Source: WRAV01 sp050950205
GTDB taxonomy: Bacteria; Bacillota; Clostridia; Oscillospirales; Ruminococcaceae
Reading direction: 5' to 3'
DNA length: 64,000 bases
Assembly: GCA_050950205.1 (NCBI GenBank)
Contig: JBMNHF010000021.1
Span: 24,534-88,533 of the forward strand
A program made the translations under genes and the position numbers. This document shows, piece by piece, positions 55,965-63,601 of the stretch (its first letter is position 1; every line of letters starts with the position of its first letter). The notes below the pieces were generated by a model. That model saw only the letters and a list, made by a program, of their open reading frames with translations. It ran no database searches and had not been told where the DNA came from.

Positions 55965-57353
55965 CTATTGCTCTGCCAGTTGCTCCAGCCACTGTCTTCC
56001 GGCGGCAATCTGGCGCTCCACCTCGCTGGGAGCGGTGCCCCCAAAGGAGGTGCGAGCTTCCACGCAGCCTTTCATGGTCAGGGAGGACACCATCTCCCGG
56101 GTCACCCGGGAATCCACCTGATCCAGCACCTCTTGGGGCAGGTCTTCCAGGCGACAATGGTGCTCTTCGCAGGCCCGCACCAGGCGCCCTACCATTTCGT
56201 GGGCTTCCCGGAAGGGGATCTGCGCCTTGACCAGGCACTCGGCCAAATCGGTGGCTGCCAAAAAGCCTTTGTCCATGTGGGCGGCAATGGTATCGGTGTT
56301 GAAGTCGGTTTTCTCCAGCATCCCCGTCAAAATTTCCACCGAGGTGCGCCAAGTATCCAAGGCATCGAACACCCGCTCCTTATCCTCCTGAAAATCCTTG
56401 TTGTAGGCCATGGGAGTTCCCTTCATCACGGTGAGAAGGGCAATCAGGTCGCCATACACCCGGCCTGTTTTGCCCCGCAGCAGTTCTGCCACGTCGGGGT
56501 TCTTTTTCTGAGGCATGATGCTGCTTCCGGTGCAGAAGCCGTCATCCAACGAGATGTAGCCAAACTCCTGAGAGCTCCAGTAGACAAATTCCTCCGCCAT
56601 GCGGGAAATATGCATCATGCCGATGGAGGCGGCGCTGAGAAATTCCAGCAGGTAGTCCCGGTCGCTGACGCTGTCCATGGCGTTTTCGGTGGGGGCGGCA
56701 AAGCCGAGCAGCCGGGTGGTGAGATGCCGGTCGATGGGCAGAGTGGTTCCCGCCAAGGCACAGGAGCCCAGAGGATTTAAGTCGGTGCGCTTGTAAACAT
56801 CCTGCAGCCGCTGAATATCCCGCAGGAACATCTGAAAATAGGCCATGAGGTGAAAGCCCACCGTCACCGGCTGTGCGTGCTGCATATGGGTAAAGCCCAC
56901 CATCAGAGTATGGGTGTGGCGGGAGGCCTGCTCCAGCAGCACTTCCTGCAGCCGGCGCAGGCAGCCGATCATCTCCCCAATGGCTTCCTTCATATACAGG
57001 CGGGTGTCCACCGCCACTTGATCGTTGCGGCTGCGGGCGGTGTGGAGCTTTTTCCCGGTCTCCCCCAGTCTTTGAATGAGGGCTCCTTCCACCGCCATGT
57101 GGATATCCTCTTGGGAAAGGTCAAAGGTAAATTCTCCCCTTGCAATTTCCCCTTCAATTTCTTGGAGACCGGCGATAATTTCATCCCGCTCCTGCTGGGT
57201 GACAATCCCCTGCGCCGCCAACATGGTCACATGGGCGATGCTGCCCTTGATATCACAGGCATACAGGCGGCTGTCCACCCCAATGGAGGCATTGAATTCC
57301 TCCACAATGGACTCCATCTTCTTGGAAAAGCGCCCCGCCCACAAGTTTGCCAT
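55965..57353 (-). CDS. argH: argininosuccinate lyase
   Basis: Last step of arginine synthesis, splitting argininosuccinate into arginine and fumarate. 462 residues have normal length. The fumarase/ASL signature GSSIMPQKKNPD (near 280) with the catalytic Ser is complete. HTARSRNDQVAVDTRL (near 105) and FTHMQHAQPVTVGFH (near 155) are the other conserved blocks. It starts 39 bases after mreD with no promoter or terminator between, so it is probably co-transcribed with mreBCD. argG is not in the window. Confidence 0.98.
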   Translation of the reverse strand: MANLWAGRFSKKMESIVEEFNASIGVDSRLYACDIKGSIAHVTMLAAQGIVTQQERDEIIAGLQEIEGEIARGEFTFDLSQEDIHMAVEGALIQRLGETGKKLHTARSRNDQVAVDTRLYMKEAIGEMIGCLRRLQEVLLEQASRHTHTLMVGFTHMQHAQPVTVGFHLMAYFQMFLRDIQRLQDVYKRTDLNPLGSCALAGTTLPIDRHLTTRLLGFAAPTENAMDSVSDRDYLLEFLSAASIGMMHISRMAEEFVYWSSQEFGYISLDDGFCTGSSIMPQKKNPDVAELLRGKTGRVYGDLIALLTVMKGTPMAYNKDFQEDKERVFDALDTWRTSVEILTGMLEKTDFNTDTIAAHMDKGFLAATDLAECLVKAQIPFREAHEMVGRLVRACEEHHCRLEDLPQEVLDQVDSRVTREMVSSLTMKGCVEARTSFGGTAPSEVERQIAAGRQWLEQLAEQ

Positions 57354-57392
57354 TTTTTCATCTCTCCCGTTTCTATTTTGCTTCCAAAAGGT

Positions 57393-57917
57393 TTACTCCC
57401 CCGTCAACCGCTTTTGAAACAGGCGGTAAATCCACCGAATCAGCCAAAAAAGCAAGGGGGTGACCAAAATGGTGTAGAGGGACATGGGAAGAATGTGAAA
57501 CGCAAAAACCTTCCAGACATTTTCATAGCCCCACATCCGGTAGCTGAAAAGGTATTCGATTCCGCCCCGCACCAGCATGGTGGCTGTTACAAACAGCAAA
57601 GCCCCCCGGATATTGCAGTGCATTAAGTAGATGACCAAAAGCCCCACGCCAATACAAAAAAGCGCCAGCAGCAGTCCATGAAAACCAAACAGCACACTGG
57701 CGCCCAAATCGCAAAGCAGTCCTGCCAAGGCGCCGTAAATGCCCCCTACAAACTCTCCTTCAACCATGGCGATGGACAGGGCCGCCGGAATGACCAGCAT
57801 AGGTTTTGCGCCCGCAATCTCAAACAGCCTGGGAGTGGTTTGCAGAATATAAAGCAGCAGCAGCAGCAATGTGTAAAGGGTATATTTTAAAATCAAAAGG
57901 TATCGTATTCTCTTCAT
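57393..57917 (-). CDS. mreD: rod shape-determining protein MreD
   Basis: A 174-residue integral membrane protein with five or six helices that links MreC to the elongation machinery. Start ATG 57917 (MKRIRYLLILKYTLYTLLLL); a GTG two codons earlier is an alternative. Sequence conservation in MreD is low, so the call rests on length, topology (EGEFVGGIYGALAGLLCDLG in the middle) and position after mreC. It is 109 bases downstream of mreC and 39 upstream of argH. Confidence 0.88.
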   Translation of the reverse strand: MKRIRYLLILKYTLYTLLLLLLYILQTTPRLFEIAGAKPMLVIPAALSIAMVEGEFVGGIYGALAGLLCDLGASVLFGFHGLLLALFCIGVGLLVIYLMHCNIRGALLFVTATMLVRGGIEYLFSYRMWGYENVWKVFAFHILPMSLYTILVTPLLFWLIRWIYRLFQKRLTGE

Positions 57918-58032
57918 CGTCACCTATCACAAAGGCAGGCAGCAGCCCGCCCAGCCATGGATTTTAGCCCCGGTGCTTCCGCTATGGGAGGCAAAAACAC
58001 CTTTGCCTGACGGACAAAACAAAAGGGGGCAG

Positions 58033-58881
58033 TTAATCATTTTCCGACCCCTGCCCCTCAAACCAAGTGACCACAAAAACATTTTTGACATTGCGAATAT
58101 CGGCAAAAGGCTCCACCACCGCCACCAGACTGGTGCCGTGACTGTTGGGACCCACCGAGCGCACCGTTCCCACCAAGATGTCCCGGGGATACAGGCTGCC
58201 TCCGCTGGTGAGAATGATATCGCCGGGGACGATGGCACTTTCCCGGGGCAGATAGAGCATCTGGCACAGCCCCTCCATGGCAAGGTCCACCGTTCCGTTG
58301 ACAATGCCGATGTCCCGGGTGGCGCTGTCGTAGGCCCCTACATCCACCGCCACATCCAAAATAGTAGCCACTTTGGCGTGGGTCATCCCCACTTCGGTGA
58401 CATAGCCCACCAATCCGTCGGCGGTCACCACCGGATCCAAATATTTAATGCCGTCCACCGAACCCTTGTCGATGGAAAAAGAGTAAAAGCGGTCAGCGGG
58501 ATCTCTGGCAATGACAGAGGCGGTTTCGATCTTGAGATCCTGACGGTTTTCCATCACGCCCAAAATCTCCCGGAGCTGTTCATTTTCATGCATCGCCCGC
58601 TCGTAGTCCACCAAGCGACCTCTCAGTTGATTAATTTCCTCCTGCAGGCGCAGGTTTTCTTCAAACACCTCTCCCGCCTTCAGGTATTTTTCAAAGAAGC
58701 CCCCTACACTGCCGGATATCTCCGCCGAAGCCTGTTGCAAGGGCGTGGTGACCATACCCAACAGCCGGGCAAACAAAGGGGCCGCGCCGCCGGAATACAC
58801 CGACGCAATGATAAATCCCAGCAGGACAATCAACAGCGCGGCAAGTATCTTAAACCGGACGCTGCTCAAAAAGTCCTTCAC
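58033..58881 (-). CDS. mreC: rod shape-determining protein MreC
   Basis: A bitopic protein that organises the cell-elongation complex outside the membrane. 282 residues: N-terminal helix (ILAALLIVLLGFIIASVYSG), a coiled coil (about 60-105, EENLRLQEEINQLRGRLVDY) and the C-terminal beta-barrel domain with the family block DPVVTADGLVGYVTEVG. Start GTG 58881, with AAGGAG 10 bases before. It lies 82 bases after mreB. Confidence 0.95.
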   Translation of the reverse strand: MKDFLSSVRFKILAALLIVLLGFIIASVYSGGAAPLFARLLGMVTTPLQQASAEISGSVGGFFEKYLKAGEVFEENLRLQEEINQLRGRLVDYERAMHENEQLREILGVMENRQDLKIETASVIARDPADRFYSFSIDKGSVDGIKYLDPVVTADGLVGYVTEVGMTHAKVATILDVAVDVGAYDSATRDIGIVNGTVDLAMEGLCQMLYLPRESAIVPGDIILTSGGSLYPRDILVGTVRSVGPNSHGTSLVAVVEPFADIRNVKNVFVVTWFEGQGSEND

Positions 58882-58963
58882 CTTGCCGTATCTCCTTCTT
58901 ATGGTTGGGGATGTGTAAAATCAAACCGTCAAAATCAAGCAGAAAGAGGGTGCAGGGGAAGAA

Positions 58964-59968
58964 TCAGTCGTTTGCCCGAATTTCGTTTAACAGATGGATG
59001 TTGTCCAGAGCTTTTCCGGTTCCTTCCGCCACGCAGTCCAGAGGATTTTCTGCAATGTGCACCGGCATTCCCGTTTCCTGGGTGATCAGGGCATCCAGTC
59101 CGCGCAGCAACGCTCCGCCCCCGGTTAGGGTGATGCCGTGGTCAATGATGTCGGCGGCAAGCTCGGGAGGCGTTCGCTCCAAGGTGGTGCGAATGGCGTC
59201 CAGAATGGCGGAGATGGGGTCGGCAATGGCCCGCCGGATTTCTTCCGGAGTGATAAACACATTTTTGGGCAGGCCGTCCACCAAGTTGCGCCCCTTGATT
59301 TCGTAAGGTTCTTCCCCTTCATAAGGGTAGGCGCTTCCCACCTCTATTTTAATATTCTCGGCGGTTCTTTCACCGATCAAAAGGTTGTAGGTCTTTTTAA
59401 TATAAGCGATGATGGCGGCGTCCAGCTCATCTCCCGCCACCCGCACCGAACGGGAGGCCACAATGCCGCCCAGGGAGATCACCGCCACTTCGGTGGTGCC
59501 GCCGCCAATATCCACCACCATGCTGCCGGTGGCCTCGGCCACGGGGAGATTTGCCCCGATGGCAGCCGCCATAGGCTCCTCTAAAATCGAAACTTGTTTG
59601 GCCCCCGCACTGATGGCCGCTTCCTTGACAGCCCGGCGCTCCACGTCGGTTACCCCTGACGGGATGCAAATGATGATTCTCGGTTTGGAAAACCAAGTGT
59701 TGCCAATTACTTTTTTGATAAATATCTTCAGCATATTGGCGGTGATGTCAAAATCGGCGATCACGCCGTCCTTTAAAGGGCGGACGGCCACAATGGAGCC
59801 GGGAGTTCTGCCAATGACTTCCTTGGCTTCTCTACCCACATAGCGAACGGTATCGTTGCGCACGTCCACCGCCACTACCGAGGGCTCCCGCATAATAACG
59901 CCCTTTCCCTTCATAAAAATCAGGGTGTTGGCTGTTCCCAGATCGATCCCCACGTCCTTTGAAAACAC
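58964..59968 (-). CDS. mreB: rod shape-determining protein MreB
   Basis: Bacterial actin homologue that guides side-wall synthesis. 334 residues have normal length. VGIDLGTANTLIFMKGKGVI is phosphate loop 1, VVDIGGGTTEVAVISLGGIV phosphate loop 2, and LTGGGALLRGLDALI the adenosine motif. Start GTG 59968, with AAAGGGG 9 bases before. It is the first gene of the mreBCD-argH unit. Confidence 0.98.
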   Translation of the reverse strand: MFSKDVGIDLGTANTLIFMKGKGVIMREPSVVAVDVRNDTVRYVGREAKEVIGRTPGSIVAVRPLKDGVIADFDITANMLKIFIKKVIGNTWFSKPRIIICIPSGVTDVERRAVKEAAISAGAKQVSILEEPMAAAIGANLPVAEATGSMVVDIGGGTTEVAVISLGGIVASRSVRVAGDELDAAIIAYIKKTYNLLIGERTAENIKIEVGSAYPYEGEEPYEIKGRNLVDGLPKNVFITPEEIRRAIADPISAILDAIRTTLERTPPELAADIIDHGITLTGGGALLRGLDALITQETGMPVHIAENPLDCVAEGTGKALDNIHLLNEIRAND

Positions 59969-60091
59969 TCTGTGCTGCCCCTTTCAACGTCCCCGGAGCA
60001 GATAAGCCGCCGGGGCTGCCTTGTATTGCACCGGGTTTCCCCGGTTGATTTTTCATGGTTTCACTGGCTGTCTTTTCGACAGGTCTTTACC

Positions 60092-60120
60092 ATTATAACC
60101 GTTTTTTGCCGCAACCTCAA
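60092..60120 (-). promoter_or_regulatory. promoter of the mreBCD-argH unit
   Basis: On the minus strand, TTGAGG (60120-60115), a 17-base spacer and consensus TATAAT (60097-60092). The predicted start is near 60085, about 117 bases before the GTG. Confidence 0.7.
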
Positions 60121-60255
60121 CAAAAAAATGCTTTCGAATCAATTATTCACAATTTTTTCAGATTAGGGTGTATCTTTAAACCGAATTTGGTCAGAAAGCG
60201 CCCCAAAACACGGCACCTCAAGGCCTAAGCACTTCCTTCCACCGGATCAAAGGCC

Positions 60256-60284
60256 TTGCGAAATATAAAATAATGTATTATAAT
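60256..60284 (+). promoter_or_regulatory. orphan promoter upstream of tRNA-Pro
   Basis: TTGCGA (60256-60261), a 17-base spacer and consensus TATAAT (60279-60284). About 160 bases follow before the tRNA, which has its own promoter. No convincing gene lies in between; only a weak 21-codon frame begins near 60318. It might drive a small RNA or a longer tRNA precursor. Confidence 0.5.
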
Positions 60285-60410
60285 AGGTAAGGCAAAAGGA
60301 TCATTTCCATCAGCGGATGGCAAGATACCGGACAAATTCCCCCGATTTGTTCTGCTGCGCAGTGCGACTTTGTTCTGTCTAACCAATAAAAATATTTGTT
60401 GACAGAAGAC

Positions 60411-60439
60411 TTGATTTTTAAAAAGAGCTGTGCTATAAT
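60411..60439 (+). promoter_or_regulatory. promoter of tRNA-Pro
   Basis: TTGATT (60411-60416), a 17-base spacer and TATAAT (60434-60439) with an extended TGC just upstream. The start would be near 60446, 6 bases before the mature tRNA. Confidence 0.8.
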
Positions 60440-60451
60440 ACATCATGTTTT

Positions 60452-60528
60452 CTGGGTGTGGCGCAGATTGGTAGCGCGCTACCTTGGGGTGGTAGAGGCC
60501 GTGGGTTCAAGTCCCGCCACTCAGACCA
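60452..60528 (+). tRNA. tRNA-Pro (anticodon UGG)
   Basis: 77 bases. The acceptor stem CTGGGTG pairs with CACTCAG (one G-T), followed by discriminator A and an encoded CCA. The D-loop region is GCGCAGATTGGTAGCGC; the anticodon loop CTTGGGG reads UGG; the T arm is GTGGGTTCAAGTCCCGC. UGG reads proline CCA/CCG and, by wobble, other CCN codons. It is a single tRNA gene with its own promoter and terminator. Confidence 0.97.
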
Positions 60529-60534
60529 AAGAAT

Positions 60535-60574
60535 AGTCTTGAAAAATGGCTTAACCAAAGCGTTTTTCAAGACT
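60535..60574 (+). terminator. terminator of tRNA-Pro
   Basis: AGTCTTGAAAAA and TTTTTCAAGACT form a 12-base stem, followed by GTTTTTTTA, 7 bases after the tRNA. Confidence 0.9.
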
Positions 60575-60724
60575 GTTTTTTTATCTTAACCACAATTTGC
60601 AAAAATAGCGCATGTTATTAGGTTGGCATCTATTGGAATATCAAGCGAAACTTATTTTATTTCGCTCCCAATGGGTTTGGCAAAACACAACTTGGGATTT
60701 TCTTGACCGAAAAGGGGGATGAGG

Positions 60725-61408
60725 ATGAAACGCAGCCAGATAAACAACGTACTGATGGAAATGGAGACTTTTCTAAAGGAACACCGCTTTGCCCTGCCGC
60801 CTTTTTGTCACTTTACGCCGCAGGACTGGGAAACAAAGGGGCACGACTACGACGAAATCCGCGACAATATGCTGGGCTGGGATATCACCGACTACGGTTT
60901 GGGCGACTTTGGCAAAGTGGGCATGTCACTGATTACTCTGCGCAACGGCAACTGCGCCAAAAAGGAAAAATACGCCAAAACCTACGCCGAAAAGCTGCTC
61001 TATCTGCGGGAAGGCCAATATTCCCCTATGCACTTCCACTGGAGCAAGATGGAGGATATTATCAACCGCGGTGGCGGCAATGTGCTAATTCGCGTCTATC
61101 GCTCCACTCCCGGTGAGGGCTTGGATGAAACCGGAGAGGTGTGCGTTCACATGGATGGACGGGAGCTGACGGTTCCCGCAGGAACACAGATACGCCTAAC
61201 ACCCGGTGAGAGCATCACCATACCGCCCTATTTGTACCACGACTTTTCGGTGGAGGAAGGCACGGGACCGGTGCTGCTGGGCGAGGTGAGTCAATGCAAC
61301 GATGACAATACCGACAACCGCTTTTTAAAGCCCGTTGGCCGTTTTCCCGCCATTGAGGAGGATGAGCCCCCCTACCGGTTGCTCTGCAACGAATACCCAA
61401 ATCCATGA
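60725..61408 (+). CDS. D-lyxose/D-mannose isomerase (cupin)
   Basis: A 227-residue cupin sugar isomerase converting D-lyxose to D-xylulose or D-mannose to D-fructose with a metal ion. The metal-binding front is SPMHFHWSKMEDIINRGGG (near 100-118), with His-x-His and Glu, and a later His in YLYHDFSVEEG (near 172). CHFTPQDWE and ITDYGLGDFGKVGMSL are family blocks. I prefer ATG 60725, 7 bases after AAGGGGG; an ATG at 60719 touches the ribosome site. It is a single gene. Confidence 0.9.
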   Translation: MKRSQINNVLMEMETFLKEHRFALPPFCHFTPQDWETKGHDYDEIRDNMLGWDITDYGLGDFGKVGMSLITLRNGNCAKKEKYAKTYAEKLLYLREGQYSPMHFHWSKMEDIINRGGGNVLIRVYRSTPGEGLDETGEVCVHMDGRELTVPAGTQIRLTPGESITIPPYLYHDFSVEEGTGPVLLGEVSQCNDDNTDNRFLKPVGRFPAIEEDEPPYRLLCNEYPNP

Positions 61409-61572
61409 TGCGAAAATGCAACGCCGCAAGGGGTACTACATAAAAAGCAAGATCCTTTATAAAGACTGATCAGAAATGCGGATTTTTAATAGAAGATTGC
61501 GTTTTAGCGGAGGGGTTAGGCCCTCCCTAAGATCATTTCAAACGCTTAAAAAATAACTTCATGGCGTAAAAA

Positions 61573-61603
61573 TAGGGGGGTGGACAACTGGTCTACTCCC
61601 CTA
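61573..61603 (-). terminator. terminator of the MATE gene
   Basis: On the minus strand, the arms TAGGGGAGTAGAC and GTCCACCCCCCTA pair with two mismatches around a short loop and are followed by TTTTTACG, 13 bases after the MATE stop. Confidence 0.75.
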
Positions 61604-61615
61604 AATTTAATATCT

Positions 61616-62974
61616 TTATGTTTCCGGTGCAGGCTTGGGTTCTTTGAGCTTATCAATTGTCCTCATTTTATAAAAACCGGTAAGGTCTGCCAAAGCCCAA
61701 CCAATGGGGATTGCCCACCAGATGCCCCCCATTCCTATTGAGGGTACCGAAGAAAGGGTATAGGCCAATACCACCCTTGTCCCAAGGCTTATGACAGTAA
61801 GGAGGATGGACACCTCTGGTTTTCCAATTCCCCGATATAACCCATAAAACATAAATAAATAGCCGATGAAACAATAAAAGCTTGCTACAATGAACAAATA
61901 CTGCATGCCTATTTGTAGAATTTCCGTTTCGTTGGGGCTGATAAAAATACGCATTAAAGGCTTGGCAAACAATATGATTAAGGCCGAAACGGCTATACCG
62001 TAAATCGTTATCACCTTTATGGCTGACCGAATTCCATTTCGGATACGCCCCTGTTCTTTTGCACCATAGTTCTGAGCGATAAAGGTGGAAAACGCATTGC
62101 CGAATTCCTGCTCGGGCAAATACGCAAAACTCTCAATTTTCACTACTGCTGCAAATGCAGCCATAGCGGATACACCAAAGCTGTTTACCAACCCCTGTAT
62201 CATTAGAATCCCTAAATTCATAACGGACTGTTGAATGCTGGTAAGAATGGAATGGTTTCCGATCTTTTTCACGATGTCCGTGTCAAATTGAAGATGCTTG
62301 CGTTCCAGCCGAAGGATGGGAATTTTTTTCATGCAGTAAACCGTTAAGGATATGGCGGAAATTCCTTGAGCAATGATAGTTGCATACGCAGCACCGCCGA
62401 CGCCCATGTTAAAGGGAACGATAAAGACAATGTCCAAGACGATGTTAATTATGGCGGATGCCGCAAGAAAGAGGAGCGGAATCATTGTGTTGCCCATGCT
62501 GCGCATAATTGCAGCAAAATAGTTATAAGCCGAGGTAAAGAGAATACCATAGAAAATGATTTGCAAATAGGTCTTGGTATCAGCCCATACCTCTACAGGA
62601 ATTCGGATAAAAAGTAAAATTTTATCAATAAAAAACAGGGCGAGAAACTGAATCACCAAGGCAAGGGTTCCAATTAAACAAAAGGACACAAAAAAGCTGT
62701 TTTTTAATTGATTTATTTCTTTTGCGCCAAATAAAACGGAAAATACAGTACCGCTGCCCATGCAAAAACCTAAGATGATAGAGTTTAACAAAACCATAAC
62801 CGAAAACGCACTGCCCACTGCAGCAAGGGCATGAGAGCCAATAAATCTGCCTACAATAATGGTGTCCGCAACATTATATAGTTGCTGAATCAAGTTCCCC
62901 ATCATCATGGGAAACGCTAATTTTAACATTGCTCTCGTTTCATTTCCCACTGTTAAATCGTGAGTGATAGCCAT
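61616..62974 (-). CDS. MATE-family efflux transporter
   Basis: A 452-residue transporter with twelve predicted helices in two MatE repeats (about 15-175 and 240-400). LAFPMMMGNLIQQLYNVADT and IVGRFIGSHALAAVGSAF are the N-terminal family blocks, and the second repeat has ILTSIQQSVMNLGILMIQG. Such proteins expel cationic drugs or metabolites using Na+ or H+. The gene is visibly richer in A/T (many AAA, ATA and TTT codons) than its neighbours, suggesting acquisition by transfer. It is a single gene with its own promoter and terminator. Confidence 0.94.
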   Translation of the reverse strand: MAITHDLTVGNETRAMLKLAFPMMMGNLIQQLYNVADTIIVGRFIGSHALAAVGSAFSVMVLLNSIILGFCMGSGTVFSVLFGAKEINQLKNSFFVSFCLIGTLALVIQFLALFFIDKILLFIRIPVEVWADTKTYLQIIFYGILFTSAYNYFAAIMRSMGNTMIPLLFLAASAIINIVLDIVFIVPFNMGVGGAAYATIIAQGISAISLTVYCMKKIPILRLERKHLQFDTDIVKKIGNHSILTSIQQSVMNLGILMIQGLVNSFGVSAMAAFAAVVKIESFAYLPEQEFGNAFSTFIAQNYGAKEQGRIRNGIRSAIKVITIYGIAVSALIILFAKPLMRIFISPNETEILQIGMQYLFIVASFYCFIGYLFMFYGLYRGIGKPEVSILLTVISLGTRVVLAYTLSSVPSIGMGGIWWAIPIGWALADLTGFYKMRTIDKLKEPKPAPET

Positions 62975-63025
62975 TTTTAACCTGCCTTCTAAGTTAATGC
63001 AAACCCTTTAGATTGAGCATGTAAG

Positions 63026-63055
63026 ATGATATAGGATAGCACCGCCTCTTGTCAA
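63026..63055 (-). promoter_or_regulatory. promoter of the MATE gene
   Basis: On the minus strand, consensus TTGACA (63055-63050), an 18-base spacer and TATCAT (63031-63026), about 45 bases before the ATG after the start site. Confidence 0.65.
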
Positions 63056-63132
63056 CTTCAGTCTATCCCCTGCGTGTCCAAGCTGTAACGGCGGCCAGCT
63101 CACTAGGCCAACTTCACGCTCAAATTTTGCCC

Positions 63133-63185
63133 AAAACGAAACCCTTGATGTGTTTTAGATAAAGCATCAGGGATTTCGTTTTTTT
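63133..63185. terminator. bidirectional hairpin downstream of the 79-residue gene
   Basis: AACGAAA-CCCTTGATG and CATCAGGGA-TTTCGTT arms pair with small bulges around a 14-base loop; TTTTTTT follows on the plus strand and TTTTGGG on the minus strand. It isolates the MATE promoter from the genes to its right. Confidence 0.65.
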
Positions 63186-63361
63186 GCCTTTTTATGGTGA
63201 AACGCAGGCATTCCCAAGAGCTTTCCTGCCTTTCTGTCCAAGCCATCATCAAGAGGTAACATTGCCTTATGCTCCCCTCCTTGCCGATTTCTTGGTAAAA
63301 ATAAAGCATAGAATTGTATTTCTATGCCTTATGGTTATTAAATTCATTTTAGAATCAGCTT
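63186..63361. other. non-coding stretch with a terminator-like hairpin
   Basis: No gene was found. On the minus strand GCATAGAA, 6 bases, TTCTATGC (63327-63306), followed by TTTATTTTT, is a likely terminator for the 79-residue gene. The remaining sequence has no features I can support. Confidence 0.5.
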
Positions 63362-63601
63362 TTACAACTGCGTTTGGTTGTTACTTAACTGGTTGACAGC
63401 CTCCCTGATCCGCTGTTTTGCATCCTCTCCCGTGGTGGCTGCTTGAATATGGCTGATCATGGATGCTTTCTGGGATTTGGTCATGGTTCCAAAGGCGTTC
63501 ATTGCCTTGGGGTTTTGTGCCAGCTCCATGCCAAGCCCCAAAGGCAGATCCGGTCCGTCGGGGTTTTTGCCGATTCCGATAAATTGATTGCTGTGTTCCA
63601 T
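63362..63601 (-). CDS. 79-residue protein, YdeI-like C-terminal segment, function unknown
   Basis: The product starts MEHSNQFIGIGKNPDGPDLP and ends with the helical region KSQKASMISHIQAATTGEDAK. That region resembles the C-terminal part of YdeI/OmpD-associated proteins. GGGAGG lies 5 bases before ATG 63601. Its codons overlap the +1 frame of the upstream HD-domain gene, which reads through it. Also, deleting one A from the A7 at 63614-63620 would fuse the two frames. It is therefore either an overlapping separate gene or the end of a longer protein. Confidence 0.6.
   Translation of the reverse strand: MEHSNQFIGIGKNPDGPDLPLGLGMELAQNPKAMNAFGTMTKSQKASMISHIQAATTGEDAKQRIREAVNQLSNNQTQL

Noticed and set aside
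60318..60383. 21-codon frame between the orphan promoter and tRNA-Pro
   Set aside because: There is no ribosome site and no recognisable composition, so it is too short to support.
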